From a virus, in IMG/VR virus record IMGVR_UViG_3300036851_000321, positions 18,520 to 82,519 of that record: a DNA stretch of 64,000 nucleotides. One strand, written 5' to 3'. Every line of letters starts with the position of its first letter. The stretch's first letter is position 1. The notes below the pieces were generated by a model that had not been told where the DNA came from, did not search any database, and was given only the letters and a program-made list of their open reading frames with translations. Shown piece by piece: positions 1-6,196 of the stretch. Both the position numbers and the translations under genes were made by a program.

Positions 1-29
1 GTTCCCTTCTTGCGACTCAACTCGGCCAT
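1..29 (-). CDS. Start of a leftward gene cut by the window edge
   Basis: An ATG at 29 opens a frame beginning MAELSRKKG that runs off the left end. It overlaps the 3' end of the preceding leftward gene by 13 nt, as expected for the next gene in this tightly packed operon. Nothing about function can be said from nine residues. Confidence 0.4.
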
Positions 30-169
30 CTGTCCTCCAGCTGCATGAGGTAATCGGCGTGAAAACTCGCGAGCTCCAACACGAGCCCTTCGGGGTAGAC
101 GCCGCCGTGTAGGTAGCGGGCGAGGTCGAAGCACAGGCCTCGGAGGTGGGAGGCGTAGCGGGGGTCCAT
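17..169 (-). CDS. Small hypothetical protein, 50 aa
   Basis: The ATG at 169 overlaps the TAA stop of the upstream leftward gene, and the frame closes with TGA at 17-19. The product is a 50-residue soluble protein with no motif that I recognise. The one-base start/stop overlap and its place in a run of same-strand genes are the main support. It belongs to the leftward accessory operon. Confidence 0.55.
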   Translation of the reverse strand: MDPRYASHLRGLCFDLARYLHGGVYPEGLVLELASFHADYLMQLEDRWPS

Positions 170-435
170 TAGGAAGCCCTCTTGCGCTGAAGCGAAGCGC
201 GCCTGTCATATTCAGAAATCACCATCTCCCTCGTCTCCCTCGAGGGCTCCCGACACCCGGCAAGCGCCGCGTACGCCGCCCAGTCAGCCGCGTGAAACAG
301 CCGGAGCCAGGCAGCGATCACGTGGGCGTCGGCGAGGATGTCAACGCGGGCTTCTACGCGCTCGCGGTCGATGGCGGAGATGAGGGCGCGGGATTTGTTG
401 AGGCGGGCGATGCGCTCGAAGTTGTTGGCGCTCAC
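169..435 (-). CDS. Hypothetical protein, 88 aa
   Basis: An 88-residue, mostly helical protein starting MSANNFERIARLNKSR, rich in Ala, Arg and Glu. Its start overlaps the stop of the gene at 432-632 by 4 nt (ATGA), so the two are probably translationally coupled. No domain is recognised. It is probably an accessory gene expressed with the rest of the leftward operon that begins at 1673. Confidence 0.6.
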   Translation of the reverse strand: MSANNFERIARLNKSRALISAIDRERVEARVDILADAHVIAAWLRLFHAADWAAYAALAGCREPSRETREMVISEYDRRASLQRKRAS

Positions 436-632
436 GGCTGCACCTCTGCCGGTTTGATGTCACACTTCCGGTCGATCGCGATGGTGAGCGGGTTGCGCGT
501 CGCCGTAAGGACGACGGGCATCCCAGTGGCCGTCTTGCGTCGCACCCAGGCCGGCAGCCACTTGCCGCCGAACAGGATCTCGACGCGCTGCCGCACGCTG
601 TAGGCGTCTTGCCAACGGGCGCGTACCTTCAT
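432..632 (-). CDS. Small hypothetical protein, possibly SH3-like beta barrel, 66 aa
   Basis: 66 residues with a basic N-terminus and alternating hydrophobic segments (VRQRVEILFGGKWLPAWV, then GMPVVLTATRNPLTIAI) that look like a small beta barrel; this is inference only. It overlaps both neighbours by 4 nt, downstream at 432-435 and upstream at 629-632. This is the normal spacing of the leftward operon. Confidence 0.6.
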   Translation of the reverse strand: MKVRARWQDAYSVRQRVEILFGGKWLPAWVRRKTATGMPVVLTATRNPLTIAIDRKCDIKPAEVQP

Positions 633-784
633 GGTTCCTCCTTTTCGCAGCAGTCGTCACAGACGTTGTCGTCCGGATGTCCCGGCTCGAAGTCCTCGCC
701 GCACACGTCGCACGTGTAGATGTCAGCCAGATCCTCTGATTCGCTGTACTCAGCGTCCGCTCCTCCGAAATCCCAGTCGGTCAT
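629..784 (-). CDS. Small acidic zinc-ribbon-like protein, 51 aa
   Basis: I start this 51-residue protein at the ATG at 784, which forms an ATGA overlap with the stop of the upstream gene, rather than at more distant in-frame starts. It has two close cysteine pairs (CDVCGED and, about 15 residues on, CDDCC) in a very acidic context, suggesting one small zinc-binding ribbon. The partner is unknown; it could bind a protein rather than DNA because of its acidity. Confidence 0.6.
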   Translation of the reverse strand: MTDWDFGGADAEYSESEDLADIYTCDVCGEDFEPGHPDDNVCDDCCEKEEP

Positions 785-1224
785 GGCGACGCCTTCGGCG
801 CGTGAACGAAACCGGCTGCACGAATCCGCCGAACGCACTCGGGGCACGTGACGAAGGCCGCCTCCCGGCTTTTCTTGCTCTTCAGCGTGGCGAAGGGGTG
901 GAGGCCGCCGCTCGCCTCGTGCGCGTCCTCGAGCCCACGACCACAGACGAGCTCGACCTGACCGCTCCTGAGCTTGCGCTCCTGGTAGACACGGCGACCG
1001 GACCAGCAACTATCGCCGCCAGAGAAGCCCACGAAGGTCGCCGAGCGCGCATGGATCGGCTCGGGCTCGACGCTGGCGATCCGAGCGTCGTCGCCATTAC
1101 GACGAGCCTCGGCCTGGAGCGCGATGCACTCCTCCTTCGTGCCGCGCCCGCTCTCGAGGAACTCGCCACGAACGAAGACGAGTACCCGGTGGGTAGCAGC
1201 CACTATGGCGACTGCGGCGCTCAC
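781..1224 (-). CDS. Hypothetical protein with C-terminal CxxC, 147 aa
   Basis: The GTG at 1224 overlaps the upstream stop (GTGA) and is preferred over an upstream start at 1341, which would overlap the neighbour by 120 nt. The N-terminus (SAAVAIVAATHRVLVFVRGEFL) is hydrophobic but interrupted by His and Arg. Near the C-terminus a single FVTCPECVRR motif could bind metal as half of a site. Not recognised; a member of the leftward operon. Confidence 0.5.
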   Translation of the reverse strand: MSAAVAIVAATHRVLVFVRGEFLESGRGTKEECIALQAEARRNGDDARIASVEPEPIHARSATFVGFSGGDSCWSGRRVYQERKLRSGQVELVCGRGLEDAHEASGGLHPFATLKSKKSREAAFVTCPECVRRIRAAGFVHAPKASP

Positions 1225-1673
1225 GATCCAGCCCTCCCGCACATCGCCCCAACCCCGCCAAACAACTCCGCCCGATCCCACACCCAAAACGTCTGCCGGA
1301 ATCCCGACCCCGTCATCCCGGTACGGTTCCGGCTCGCGCATTCGAGGTCGGCCGCCTCACGGGTCGCGTGCTCGCCGTGGTGCGTCGTGGCGTTGAAGCC
1401 CGGGTGGTCCTCGACGACAACGAAGCGGGAGGCCAGGCGGTTCTCGATGATCTGGTGCGCGCGCTTGATCTCCGAGGCGGTCGGGTAGCCTGAGCGAGAG
1501 AGCGCCAGGAGCTCGCGGGAGAGCGAGGGGGAGGCGATCGGGCGGACGGGGGCGAGCGGGGGGAGGCCTTCGACCAGGGAGATCGTTGGGACCCGGGGCG
1601 GCCGAAGGGGGCTCGCTACGGGGGTGAGGTCGGTCGGGAGGGCTGGAACGGTTGGGGTGGAGAGGGTTTGCAT
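1221..1673 (-). CDS. First gene of the leftward operon, hypothetical, 150 aa
   Basis: A Pro-rich N-terminal third (about residues 1-45) precedes a more ordered region with IKRAHQIIENRLASRFVVVEDH and a C-terminal segment GFRQTFWVWDRAELFGG. No family is recognised. It is the first gene downstream of the palindromic operator at 1697-1712, so it is likely under control of the repressor. No clear Shine-Dalgarno sequence precedes the ATG at 1673, so the start is uncertain. Confidence 0.5.
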   Translation of the reverse strand: MQTLSTPTVPALPTDLTPVASPLRPPRVPTISLVEGLPPLAPVRPIASPSLSRELLALSRSGYPTASEIKRAHQIIENRLASRFVVVEDHPGFNATTHHGEHATREAADLECASRNRTGMTGSGFRQTFWVWDRAELFGGVGAMCGRAGS

Positions 1674-1696
1674 GGGGTGCTCTGTGCTGACTCGTA

Positions 1697-1712
1697 AAGG
1701 TAAACATACCTT
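1697..1712. promoter_or_regulatory. Putative operator (left), AAGGTA-N4-TACCTT
   Basis: A perfect 6-bp inverted repeat separated by AACA. The same palindrome, with different spacer bases, occurs at 2195-2210. Flanking bases are shared too (GTA before, GAC after). It lies 24 bp upstream of the leftward gene starting at 1673. On the minus strand it overlaps the position of a possible -10 box downstream of TTGCCA, so bound repressor would block the leftward operon. Confidence 0.6.
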
Positions 1713-1766
1713 GACCGTCTTGGCAAAGAGAAATCGACCTACGCGGTGCGTTATTTCACCCTAGGG

Positions 1767-2126
1767 CTACCCCGTGGGCTTGTGGCTCGGGCGCTCTTCG
1801 GACTCAGGAGCGACGCTGTCTCCGCGTCGCTTCCTGGCGAATTCCATGACCTTTCGGTCGCGGTACTCCCGCCCTTGCCGCTCCCACCACCCTAGCGCGT
1901 CGTCCAGGATCTGGCCCGGCGATCTGCCGTCTAGTTTGGCCAGGCGGATGAGCGTCCACACTCCGCCTCCGGGTTTCCCCGTTCGGATCTGCGAGACCTG
2001 GGCCTTGCTGACCCCCGTGCGTCGCTGGATCTCTGGTCCGTTGATGCCAGCGCGGTCCCAGTTCTCGAGCAATAGCCCGAGGTACCAAAAAAGAGCTTCC
2101 CCCCGGTCGTCGTCCGGGTTTGCCAT
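1767..2126 (-). CDS. XRE/CI-type repressor, likely the lysogeny repressor
   Basis: 119 residues from the ATG at 2126; a TTG at 2153 with a TAAGGT Shine-Dalgarno is an alternative that would add nine residues. A helix-turn-helix of the XRE type is visible at about residues 30-75: INGPEIQRRTGVSKAQVSQI followed by RTGKPGGGVWTLIRLAKLDG. The C-terminal part is short and basic and lacks a LexA-like Ser/Lys peptidase domain, so induction by RecA-stimulated self-cleavage is not expected. The gene sits between the two matching palindromes at 1697-1712 and 2195-2210 and faces away from the early operon, the usual position of a phage repressor. Confidence 0.75.
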   Translation of the reverse strand: MANPDDDRGEALFWYLGLLLENWDRAGINGPEIQRRTGVSKAQVSQIRTGKPGGGVWTLIRLAKLDGRSPGQILDDALGWWERQGREYRDRKVMEFARKRRGDSVAPESEERPSHKPTG

Positions 2127-2144
2127 TGGGCGCGCGACACACTC

Positions 2145-2168
2145 TAGCGTCAAGCCGACCTTACGCTA
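2145..2168. promoter_or_regulatory. Inverted repeat upstream of the repressor, TAGCGT-N12-ACGCTA
   Basis: A perfect 6-bp inverted repeat spans the possible TTG start of the repressor and its leader. It contains a half-match to the operator (AAGGT on the minus strand, 2158-2162). It could be an autoregulatory site or a leader hairpin. Confidence 0.3.
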
Positions 2169-2194
2169 AAAGAAAGTACTTGCACGTTCCGGTA

Positions 2195-2210
2195 AAGGTA
2201 TGCTTACCTT
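2195..2210. promoter_or_regulatory. Putative operator (right), AAGGTA-N4-TACCTT, over the early promoter
   Basis: Perfect inverted repeat with spacer TGCT, matching the one at 1697-1712. It ends 8 bp before the start codon at 2219. A possible -35 (TTGCAC, 2180-2185) lies upstream and the palindrome covers the -10 position. The very short distance to the ATG and the missing Shine-Dalgarno suggest a leaderless or nearly leaderless early transcript. Confidence 0.6.
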
Positions 2211-2218
2211 GACCCGAG

Positions 2219-2542
2219 ATGAGCGACGCCGAGTTCCCGGGCCCGGAGCTGTTTGAGGGGTTCCTCACGGCTCATGACATCAAGCGGGAGGCGGCCGGCG
2301 AGGCGCTTGGCGTCTCCAGAATGACCATCTGGTCCTGGATAAACCGCGAGTCGGTTCCGTCTGAGCAGTCGCGCCACGACATCGGAATTTGGACGAATGG
2401 CGCGGTACCGGCCGAGAGCTGGCCCCCGTCTGCCGATCGCCGGAAGAGGGTCGTCGAGGTGGCGCCGTTTGAGCCGAAGCCGTCGGACGACGATCCGCCC
2501 GCCTCCGAATCAAAGCCAAACGGACACGAGGGGGCGGCTTGA
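2219..2542 (+). CDS. Cro-like HTH regulator, first gene of the early operon
   Basis: 107 residues with a helix-turn-helix near residues 17-45 (FLTAHDIKREAAGEALGVSR then MTIWSWINRESVPS), followed by a Pro/Asp-rich disordered tail. Its position, divergent from the repressor and directly behind the right operator, is that of Cro or CII. No ribosome binding site is seen before the ATG. The stop is overlapped by the TTG start of the next gene. Confidence 0.7.
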   Translation: MSDAEFPGPELFEGFLTAHDIKREAAGEALGVSRMTIWSWINRESVPSEQSRHDIGIWTNGAVPAESWPPSADRRKRVVEVAPFEPKPSDDDPPASESKPNGHEGAA

Positions 2543-3492
2543 GACGCCTGGCGCGCCCCACCACCGACACCGAACGCGCCGAGGGCTCGCGGTATGGCCG
2601 CTGGGTGCTCGTCGAGCGAGCGTCCGGCATGAAGGTTCGCGCCCGTTGCGACTGTGGCAACGAGAAGGTTGTTTACTTCTTCAATCTCCGAAGCGGAATG
2701 TCGCGGTCGTGCGGCTGTCTCGCCCGCGAGGTGTGCAGCGCGAATGCCCGCACCCACGGCGGCACGGGGACAGCCATCTACCGGATTTGGGCGGGCATGA
2801 AGGCCCGGTGTCACGGATCGCCAAGGCTGAAGCAGTTCAAGGACTACGGCGGGCGCGGGATCGCGGTCTGTCCGGAGTGGCTCGGCGATGGAGGATTCGA
2901 GCGCTTCGTAGCGGACATGGGGCCACGTCCGTCGCCGAAGCACTCGCTCGATCGCTATCCCGACAACAACGGGAACTACGAGCCGGGAAACTGTCGGTGG
3001 GCGACCGACAAGGAGCAGGCGCGCAACACTCGCAGAAACGTCTGGCTCGAGCACGGCGGTCGCCGGATGCTCGCCACCGACTGGGCGACGGAGCTCGGCA
3101 TCTCGCGTCAGGCCATCGAGCAACGAATCCGTTGGGGCTGGTCGGAGGAAAAAATCTGTACGACGCGGGGTCCCAAGCTTGCAGACGTTCTGCGCGGGCG
3201 CGTTCCCGGAACACGTAAGCTTGTGTGCAACGGAGTCCGCGACACAGTCGCGGGCTGGGAGCGACGGACCGGCGTCAACCACCGAACGATACTCACGCGT
3301 CTGAAAGCCGGTCGCTCGGTTGAGGAAGCATTGACGGTTGGCCGGCTTCCGGTGCGCCGCCGCCCGCGCGAGGCGGTTCCTCGTGTTCGGTATGACCATC
3401 CGCGCCCTCCGCGCAAACGTACCCAGTGCAGCCGATGCGCCGGCTTCGGCCACAACAAGGCCACCTGCGAAAACCAGATCAAGGCCGCCTAG
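2539..3492 (+). CDS. Phage HNH/AP2-like DNA-binding protein with C-terminal zinc knuckle
   Basis: 317 residues from a TTG at 2539 in a TTGA overlap. Residues ~18-55 hold a CDCG...SCGC cysteine cluster. Residues ~75-145 hold the signature YRIWAGMKARC, YGGRGIAVCPEW, LDRYPDNNGNYEPGNCRWAT, typical of a widespread phage family often labelled HNH- or AP2-like. Two HTH-like segments follow (LGISRQAIEQRI and TGVNHRTILTRL), and a CCHC zinc knuckle (CSRCAGFGHNKATC) lies near the end. Probably a DNA-binding, possibly homing-type endonuclease. A shorter paralogue is at 11049-11675. Confidence 0.65.
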   Translation: MRRLARPTTDTERAEGSRYGRWVLVERASGMKVRARCDCGNEKVVYFFNLRSGMSRSCGCLAREVCSANARTHGGTGTAIYRIWAGMKARCHGSPRLKQFKDYGGRGIAVCPEWLGDGGFERFVADMGPRPSPKHSLDRYPDNNGNYEPGNCRWATDKEQARNTRRNVWLEHGGRRMLATDWATELGISRQAIEQRIRWGWSEEKICTTRGPKLADVLRGRVPGTRKLVCNGVRDTVAGWERRTGVNHRTILTRLKAGRSVEEALTVGRLPVRRRPREAVPRVRYDHPRPPRKRTQCSRCAGFGHNKATCENQIKAA

Positions 3493-3495
3493 CCC

Positions 3496-3624
3496 ATGCG
3501 CACTCTCGCCCGCACCACCCTTCTCGTCACCGTAGCCGTCGGCATCGTCGCGGTCACGGTGGCTGGGTTTGCGTTTGAGCGTCTGTATCAGGTGTTGGAG
3601 AAGAAGCCGAAGGAGGACGCTTGA
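3496..3624 (+). CDS. Small single-pass membrane protein, 42 aa
   Basis: Starts at ATG 3496, three bases after the previous stop. Residues ~7-25 (TTLLVTVAVGIVAVTVAGF) form one transmembrane segment, followed by a charged tail ending KKPKEDA. The TGA is overlapped by the next start (TTGA). Function unknown; membrane microproteins of this kind in early operons sometimes affect superinfection. Confidence 0.6.
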   Translation: MRTLARTTLLVTVAVGIVAVTVAGFAFERLYQVLEKKPKEDA

Positions 3625-3926
3625 GCGCCCACACCTCTGAGCGTCCGTCGGGACCTGGTCTCGCGAAGTGTCCATCATTCTCCGAGGACGAGAACAGCAA
3701 CTTGCGCGCCAAGGTTCAGTTCGAGGCGCGCATCGTCGCGGTTGGTCTCGGTGGCCGCTCTGTTCGCTGGCTCGCCGACAACGTGTTCAAGGTCCCGCAC
3801 ACGACACTGGCGGAGCGCAGATCTCGCCGTCGTCTCGATCTGGCGCCGAAGGAAGAATGGTTCCGCGCGCTGAACGAGTGGGCGGACTGGCAGCGGCTCG
3901 GATCGAAGTTTGGAGCGTCGCGCTGA
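3621..3926 (+). CDS. Hypothetical basic protein with HTH-like core, 101 aa
   Basis: TTG start in a TTGA overlap with the membrane protein gene. The middle (VGLGGRSVRWLADNVFKVPH then TTLAERRSRRRLDL) resembles a helix-turn-helix, and the end is Trp-rich (EWFRALNEWADWQRLG). Possibly DNA-binding; no family assigned. It is followed by 136 bp without a gene that contains a run of eight Ts at 3932-3939. Confidence 0.5.
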   Translation: MSAHTSERPSGPGLAKCPSFSEDENSNLRAKVQFEARIVAVGLGGRSVRWLADNVFKVPHTTLAERRSRRRLDLAPKEEWFRALNEWADWQRLGSKFGASR

Positions 3927-4062
3927 TGGTCTTTTTTTTGGCCCCACCGTGTCCGCGTACAGCAATCTTTGCGCACGATCGCCAAACCACGCAACGCGCG
4001 TGGGTGAAGGTTCGCTCAGGGTCCACGAATGTTGCGCGTCGCGTATGTTCAGGGGGTGAGTC

Positions 4063-4404
4063 GTGATCAGCACCCGTCAACGCGAGGCCCTCTGTGCCCT
4101 CGGCCGTGATGAATGGGTCGTCGCGTCGGAGGTAGCAAAGCGCGCCGGGATGTCTTCCGCCTATGGCCCGCTGACGCGACTGATGCGCATGGGCCTGGTC
4201 GAGCTCGACGGCTCAACGTGGCCGCATCGTTGGCGACGCACTGGCGCGAACGTTCGCTTCAACGACGGCGGCCCCCCGTGGGAAACCGCCTGCTCAAGTT
4301 TCGAGCCTGGCGACGAACTGACTCCGTTACCGGACGACATCTGCGGCGCGTGCGGGCGATCCCACGCAGAGCACGCGTCCACCCTTTCAGCCGGAGCCGC
4401 GTAG
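4063..4404 (+). CDS. Winged-helix regulator with C-terminal zinc motif, 113 aa
   Basis: GTG start at 4063 with AGGGGG about 8 nt upstream. Residues ~1-60 read as a winged helix (RQREALCALGRDEWVVASEV, AKRAGMSSAYGPLTRLMRMG, LVELDGSTWPHRWR). The C-terminal part has CGACGRSHAEH, a possible metal-binding motif. Likely an early transcription regulator. Confidence 0.55.
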   Translation: MISTRQREALCALGRDEWVVASEVAKRAGMSSAYGPLTRLMRMGLVELDGSTWPHRWRRTGANVRFNDGGPPWETACSSFEPGDELTPLPDDICGACGRSHAEHASTLSAGAA

Positions 4405-4512
4405 CCGAATGCCTTCCCCGACTACGCGCACACGTGTCCCCGCTGGTGGGATCCAAATGCACTGGGAATCCTGCCGTATCGGCATGCCCGCCTTGAACTG
4501 CAACGGAGGTGG

Positions 4513-4734
4513 GTGATGGGTCGCCCGTTTCTCGCCCAGCTCGTCATCGACATCGCCAAGAACCTTGGCGCGCACGTCTGCGTGTCATGCGGCACGTGGT
4601 CGTTTCGCTCGTGGGAGCGGTTGCGCGAACGCGGCTGGTGGCACGGGACGTGGGGCGCCCCGCCCTACGACGGGATCACGCTCTGCGATGACTGCCACCA
4701 AAACAGCGAGGGCGCCGATGTGCCGCTCGGGTAA
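4513..4734 (+). CDS. Small zinc-binding protein, 73 aa
   Basis: GTG 4513 or ATG 4516 follows GGAGGT at 4505-4510; the ATG has the better spacing. Two Cys pairs, CVSC at about residue 23 and CDDC at about residue 58, are spaced as in a four-cysteine zinc site. The 108 bp upstream (4405-4512) hold no gene that I can support. Confidence 0.55.
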   Translation: MMGRPFLAQLVIDIAKNLGAHVCVSCGTWSFRSWERLRERGWWHGTWGAPPYDGITLCDDCHQNSEGADVPLG

Positions 4735-5110
4735 GACCATGCTCTGCTACGTACCGATTCCCGGCAGGTTGAGTCACACCGGCGAGCGTCGGTGGTCGTG
4801 GAAACCGGTGGACTGGTGCATCGCCGAACTCGTGTGCGAGCTCAACCGAGCGGGAGAACTCACGGCCGGTTCGTGCTGTGGCCATCGGCGCGGCGCACCG
4901 GGTTCCGTTGTGTTCCACGACGGGCGGGATCTCACCGTCAAGGAGGCGACGGGGCTTCTTTCGACCCACGGCGTTGTGCTCCAGAAGCACATCCATCCGG
5001 CCGATCCATCGCGCGGCGACGGCACGGGTTCGGTCTACTACCCAGAGCGCGATCAGTTCCGAGACTTCTCGCGGCCGTCGCACCGCGCGCGCAGCTTGGG
5101 GGAAACGTAA
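4718..5110 (+). CDS. Hypothetical phage protein, 130 aa
   Basis: I start at ATG 4718 (GAGGG just upstream), giving a 17-nt overlap with the previous gene; ATG 4739 is an alternative. Features are YVPIPGRLSHTGERRWSWKP, AELVCELNRAGELTAGSCCG and a histidine-rich loop HIHPADP. The SCCGH element and His residues could bind metal. Not recognised beyond being a typical small early phage gene. Confidence 0.5.
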   Translation: MCRSGKTMLCYVPIPGRLSHTGERRWSWKPVDWCIAELVCELNRAGELTAGSCCGHRRGAPGSVVFHDGRDLTVKEATGLLSTHGVVLQKHIHPADPSRGDGTGSVYYPERDQFRDFSRPSHRARSLGET

Positions 5111-5114
5111 GCCG

Positions 5115-5345
5115 ATGTCTCTCTCGATGAACGCCCCCCTAACCCGACTCGACAGAAACGGCCACCACTCCCTAGCCGCGCCGCTGTCCCGCACTTCCCA
5201 GCTCTCCCGCCTTCTGCTCGAGGCCGCCATCGTCTTCGCGATCGTCGGGGCTGCTCTCGTGTACATCGGGTGGTTGGCCGAAGGGTTTGTGCCGGTGTGG
5301 GTGGAGCGGGAGAGCGGGGACGAGATGCGAACGGAGGAGCCGTGA
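5115..5345 (+). CDS. Single-pass membrane protein, 76 aa
   Basis: ATG at 5115. A basic N-terminal part precedes one clear transmembrane helix (residues ~36-57, LLLEAAIVFAIVGAALVYIG) and a short charged end. GTGA overlap with the next gene, which also encodes a membrane protein, so the two may work together. Confidence 0.55.
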   Translation: MSLSMNAPLTRLDRNGHHSLAAPLSRTSQLSRLLLEAAIVFAIVGAALVYIGWLAEGFVPVWVERESGDEMRTEEP

Positions 5346-5569
5346 GCGACGAAGCCAGGATCCTGATTCTCGGCTTGGCGATCCCGATCTTCGCCTTTGC
5401 TGGGCTTTGGTCCGGCATGCGCCGCGGGAAAATCGATGCCTGGGACGCCACCACCACCGCGATCGAAAACGACAGGTGCGCCCTCCGCGGTCTCGTGCTC
5501 CTCCGTGGCCAAGCCGGCGAGTTCGTCTGCGTGCAGCCCGGGGCGGAGAAGTATCGGGGGAAGCGGTGA
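5342..5569 (+). CDS. Membrane-anchored small protein, 75 aa
   Basis: GTG at 5342 overlaps the previous stop. An N-terminal hydrophobic segment (residues ~6-24, ILILGLAIPIFAFAGLWSGM) anchors a small domain. That domain contains CALRGLVLLRGQ...FVCVQPGAEKY, with two Cys residues. Unknown function. It overlaps the DUF433 gene by GTGA. Confidence 0.55.
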   Translation: MSDEARILILGLAIPIFAFAGLWSGMRRGKIDAWDATTTAIENDRCALRGLVLLRGQAGEFVCVQPGAEKYRGKR

Positions 5570-5862
5570 GCCTCCCCGTCGTCCTGATTCCACACCCTCA
5601 CGTCCGAATGGACGCGAGCGTCATGAACGGGAGCCCGTACGTCGTCGGTTCGCGCGTTCCGGTGCGTCGGATCTACGGGTTCTTCAAGGGCGGATCCAGC
5701 TTGGAGCGCATCGTCAAACGTTACCCGCAGCTCGGTGCCGCCAAGGTGATCGACGCGCTCGCCTTCGCGCTCGACAACACGGACCTGTTGGAGGCGGACA
5801 TCGCTCGGGAGCAGGCCAATATCGACAGGGTGACAAGGGGCACGGAGGCGCCGAAGCCGTGA
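5566..5862 (+). CDS. DUF433-family protein, 98 aa
   Basis: GTG 5566 in a GTGA overlap. The segment NGSPYVVGSRVPVRRIYGFF, KGGSSLERIVKRYPQLGAAK, VIDALAFALDN matches the DUF433 pattern (extended strand carrying a R-V-P-V motif, then an HTH-like helical pair). DUF433 proteins are small, often DNA-binding, and some are antitoxin-like partners of PIN-type toxins. No toxin gene is seen next to it, so a regulatory role is more likely here. Confidence 0.7.
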   Translation: MSLPVVLIPHPHVRMDASVMNGSPYVVGSRVPVRRIYGFFKGGSSLERIVKRYPQLGAAKVIDALAFALDNTDLLEADIAREQANIDRVTRGTEAPKP

Positions 5863-6023
5863 TGCGCCCCACCCTCTTCACCATCCGCGCAATCCGCGCC
5901 TACTCCCGCCCGCCACGCATCTGGCTCACGTACGGGCTCGATGGCGCGGTCCGGCGGTTGCGGAGGGAGCAGAGGCGGAGCGACGAGCGGCGAACGGATT
6001 CAAGCGTTGGGAGGTGGTGTTGA
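5862..6023 (+). CDS. Small basic protein, 53 aa
   Basis: ATG 5862 overlaps the previous stop (TGATG). Very Arg-rich (RRLRREQRRSDERR), so it may bind nucleic acid or may only bridge translation. Support is the exact overlap on both sides; no motif. Confidence 0.45.
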   Translation: MRPTLFTIRAIRAYSRPPRIWLTYGLDGAVRRLRREQRRSDERRTDSSVGRWC

Positions 6024-6196
6024 AACTACCCGCCGACCTCACCTTCGCCGAGCTCCGGGAGATCGTCCGTGGCATCGTCCGTGAAGAGCGCGCAGCCGAG
6101 CGTAAGCTCCGGTCCGTGAAGGCACCGACGCGCAAGGCTTCGCCGAAGCGCGTCGCCCAGGTCCGCCGCTCACTTCGTCAGTTGGGGGTCGGATGA
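6020..6196 (+). CDS. Small basic helical protein next to integrase, 58 aa
   Basis: TTG 6020 (TTGA overlap) with GGGAGG at 6009-6014; GTG 6014 and 6017 are alternatives. The sequence (LTFAELREIVRGIVREERAA then a Lys/Arg-rich end RKASPKRVAQVRRSLRQLG) is small and basic and directly precedes int, the usual place for an excisionase. No winged-helix signature is clear, so an Xis role is only a guess. Confidence 0.5.
   Translation: MKLPADLTFAELREIVRGIVREERAAERKLRSVKAPTRKASPKRVAQVRRSLRQLGVG

Noticed and set aside
631-1488. A 285-codon rightward frame across the leftward operon
   Set aside because: The leftward genes show coupled starts and stops and zinc motifs, while this frame is Arg/Thr/Pro-rich noise.
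2272-3678. A 468-codon leftward open frame across the early operon
   Set aside because: It spans several overlapping rightward genes with recognisable motifs and shows no protein-like pattern.
3914-3939. Possible terminator: short stem AGCG/CGCT then eight Ts
   Set aside because: Only four base pairs and a seven-base gap before the T run; too weak to call.
4405-4512. Possible short gene in the 108-bp gap
   Set aside because: Only a GTG frame of about twenty codons without ribosome binding site; nothing to support it.
5566-5862. DUF433 gene as half of a toxin-antitoxin pair
   Set aside because: Neighbouring genes encode a membrane protein and a short basic protein, neither resembling a PIN or other toxin.
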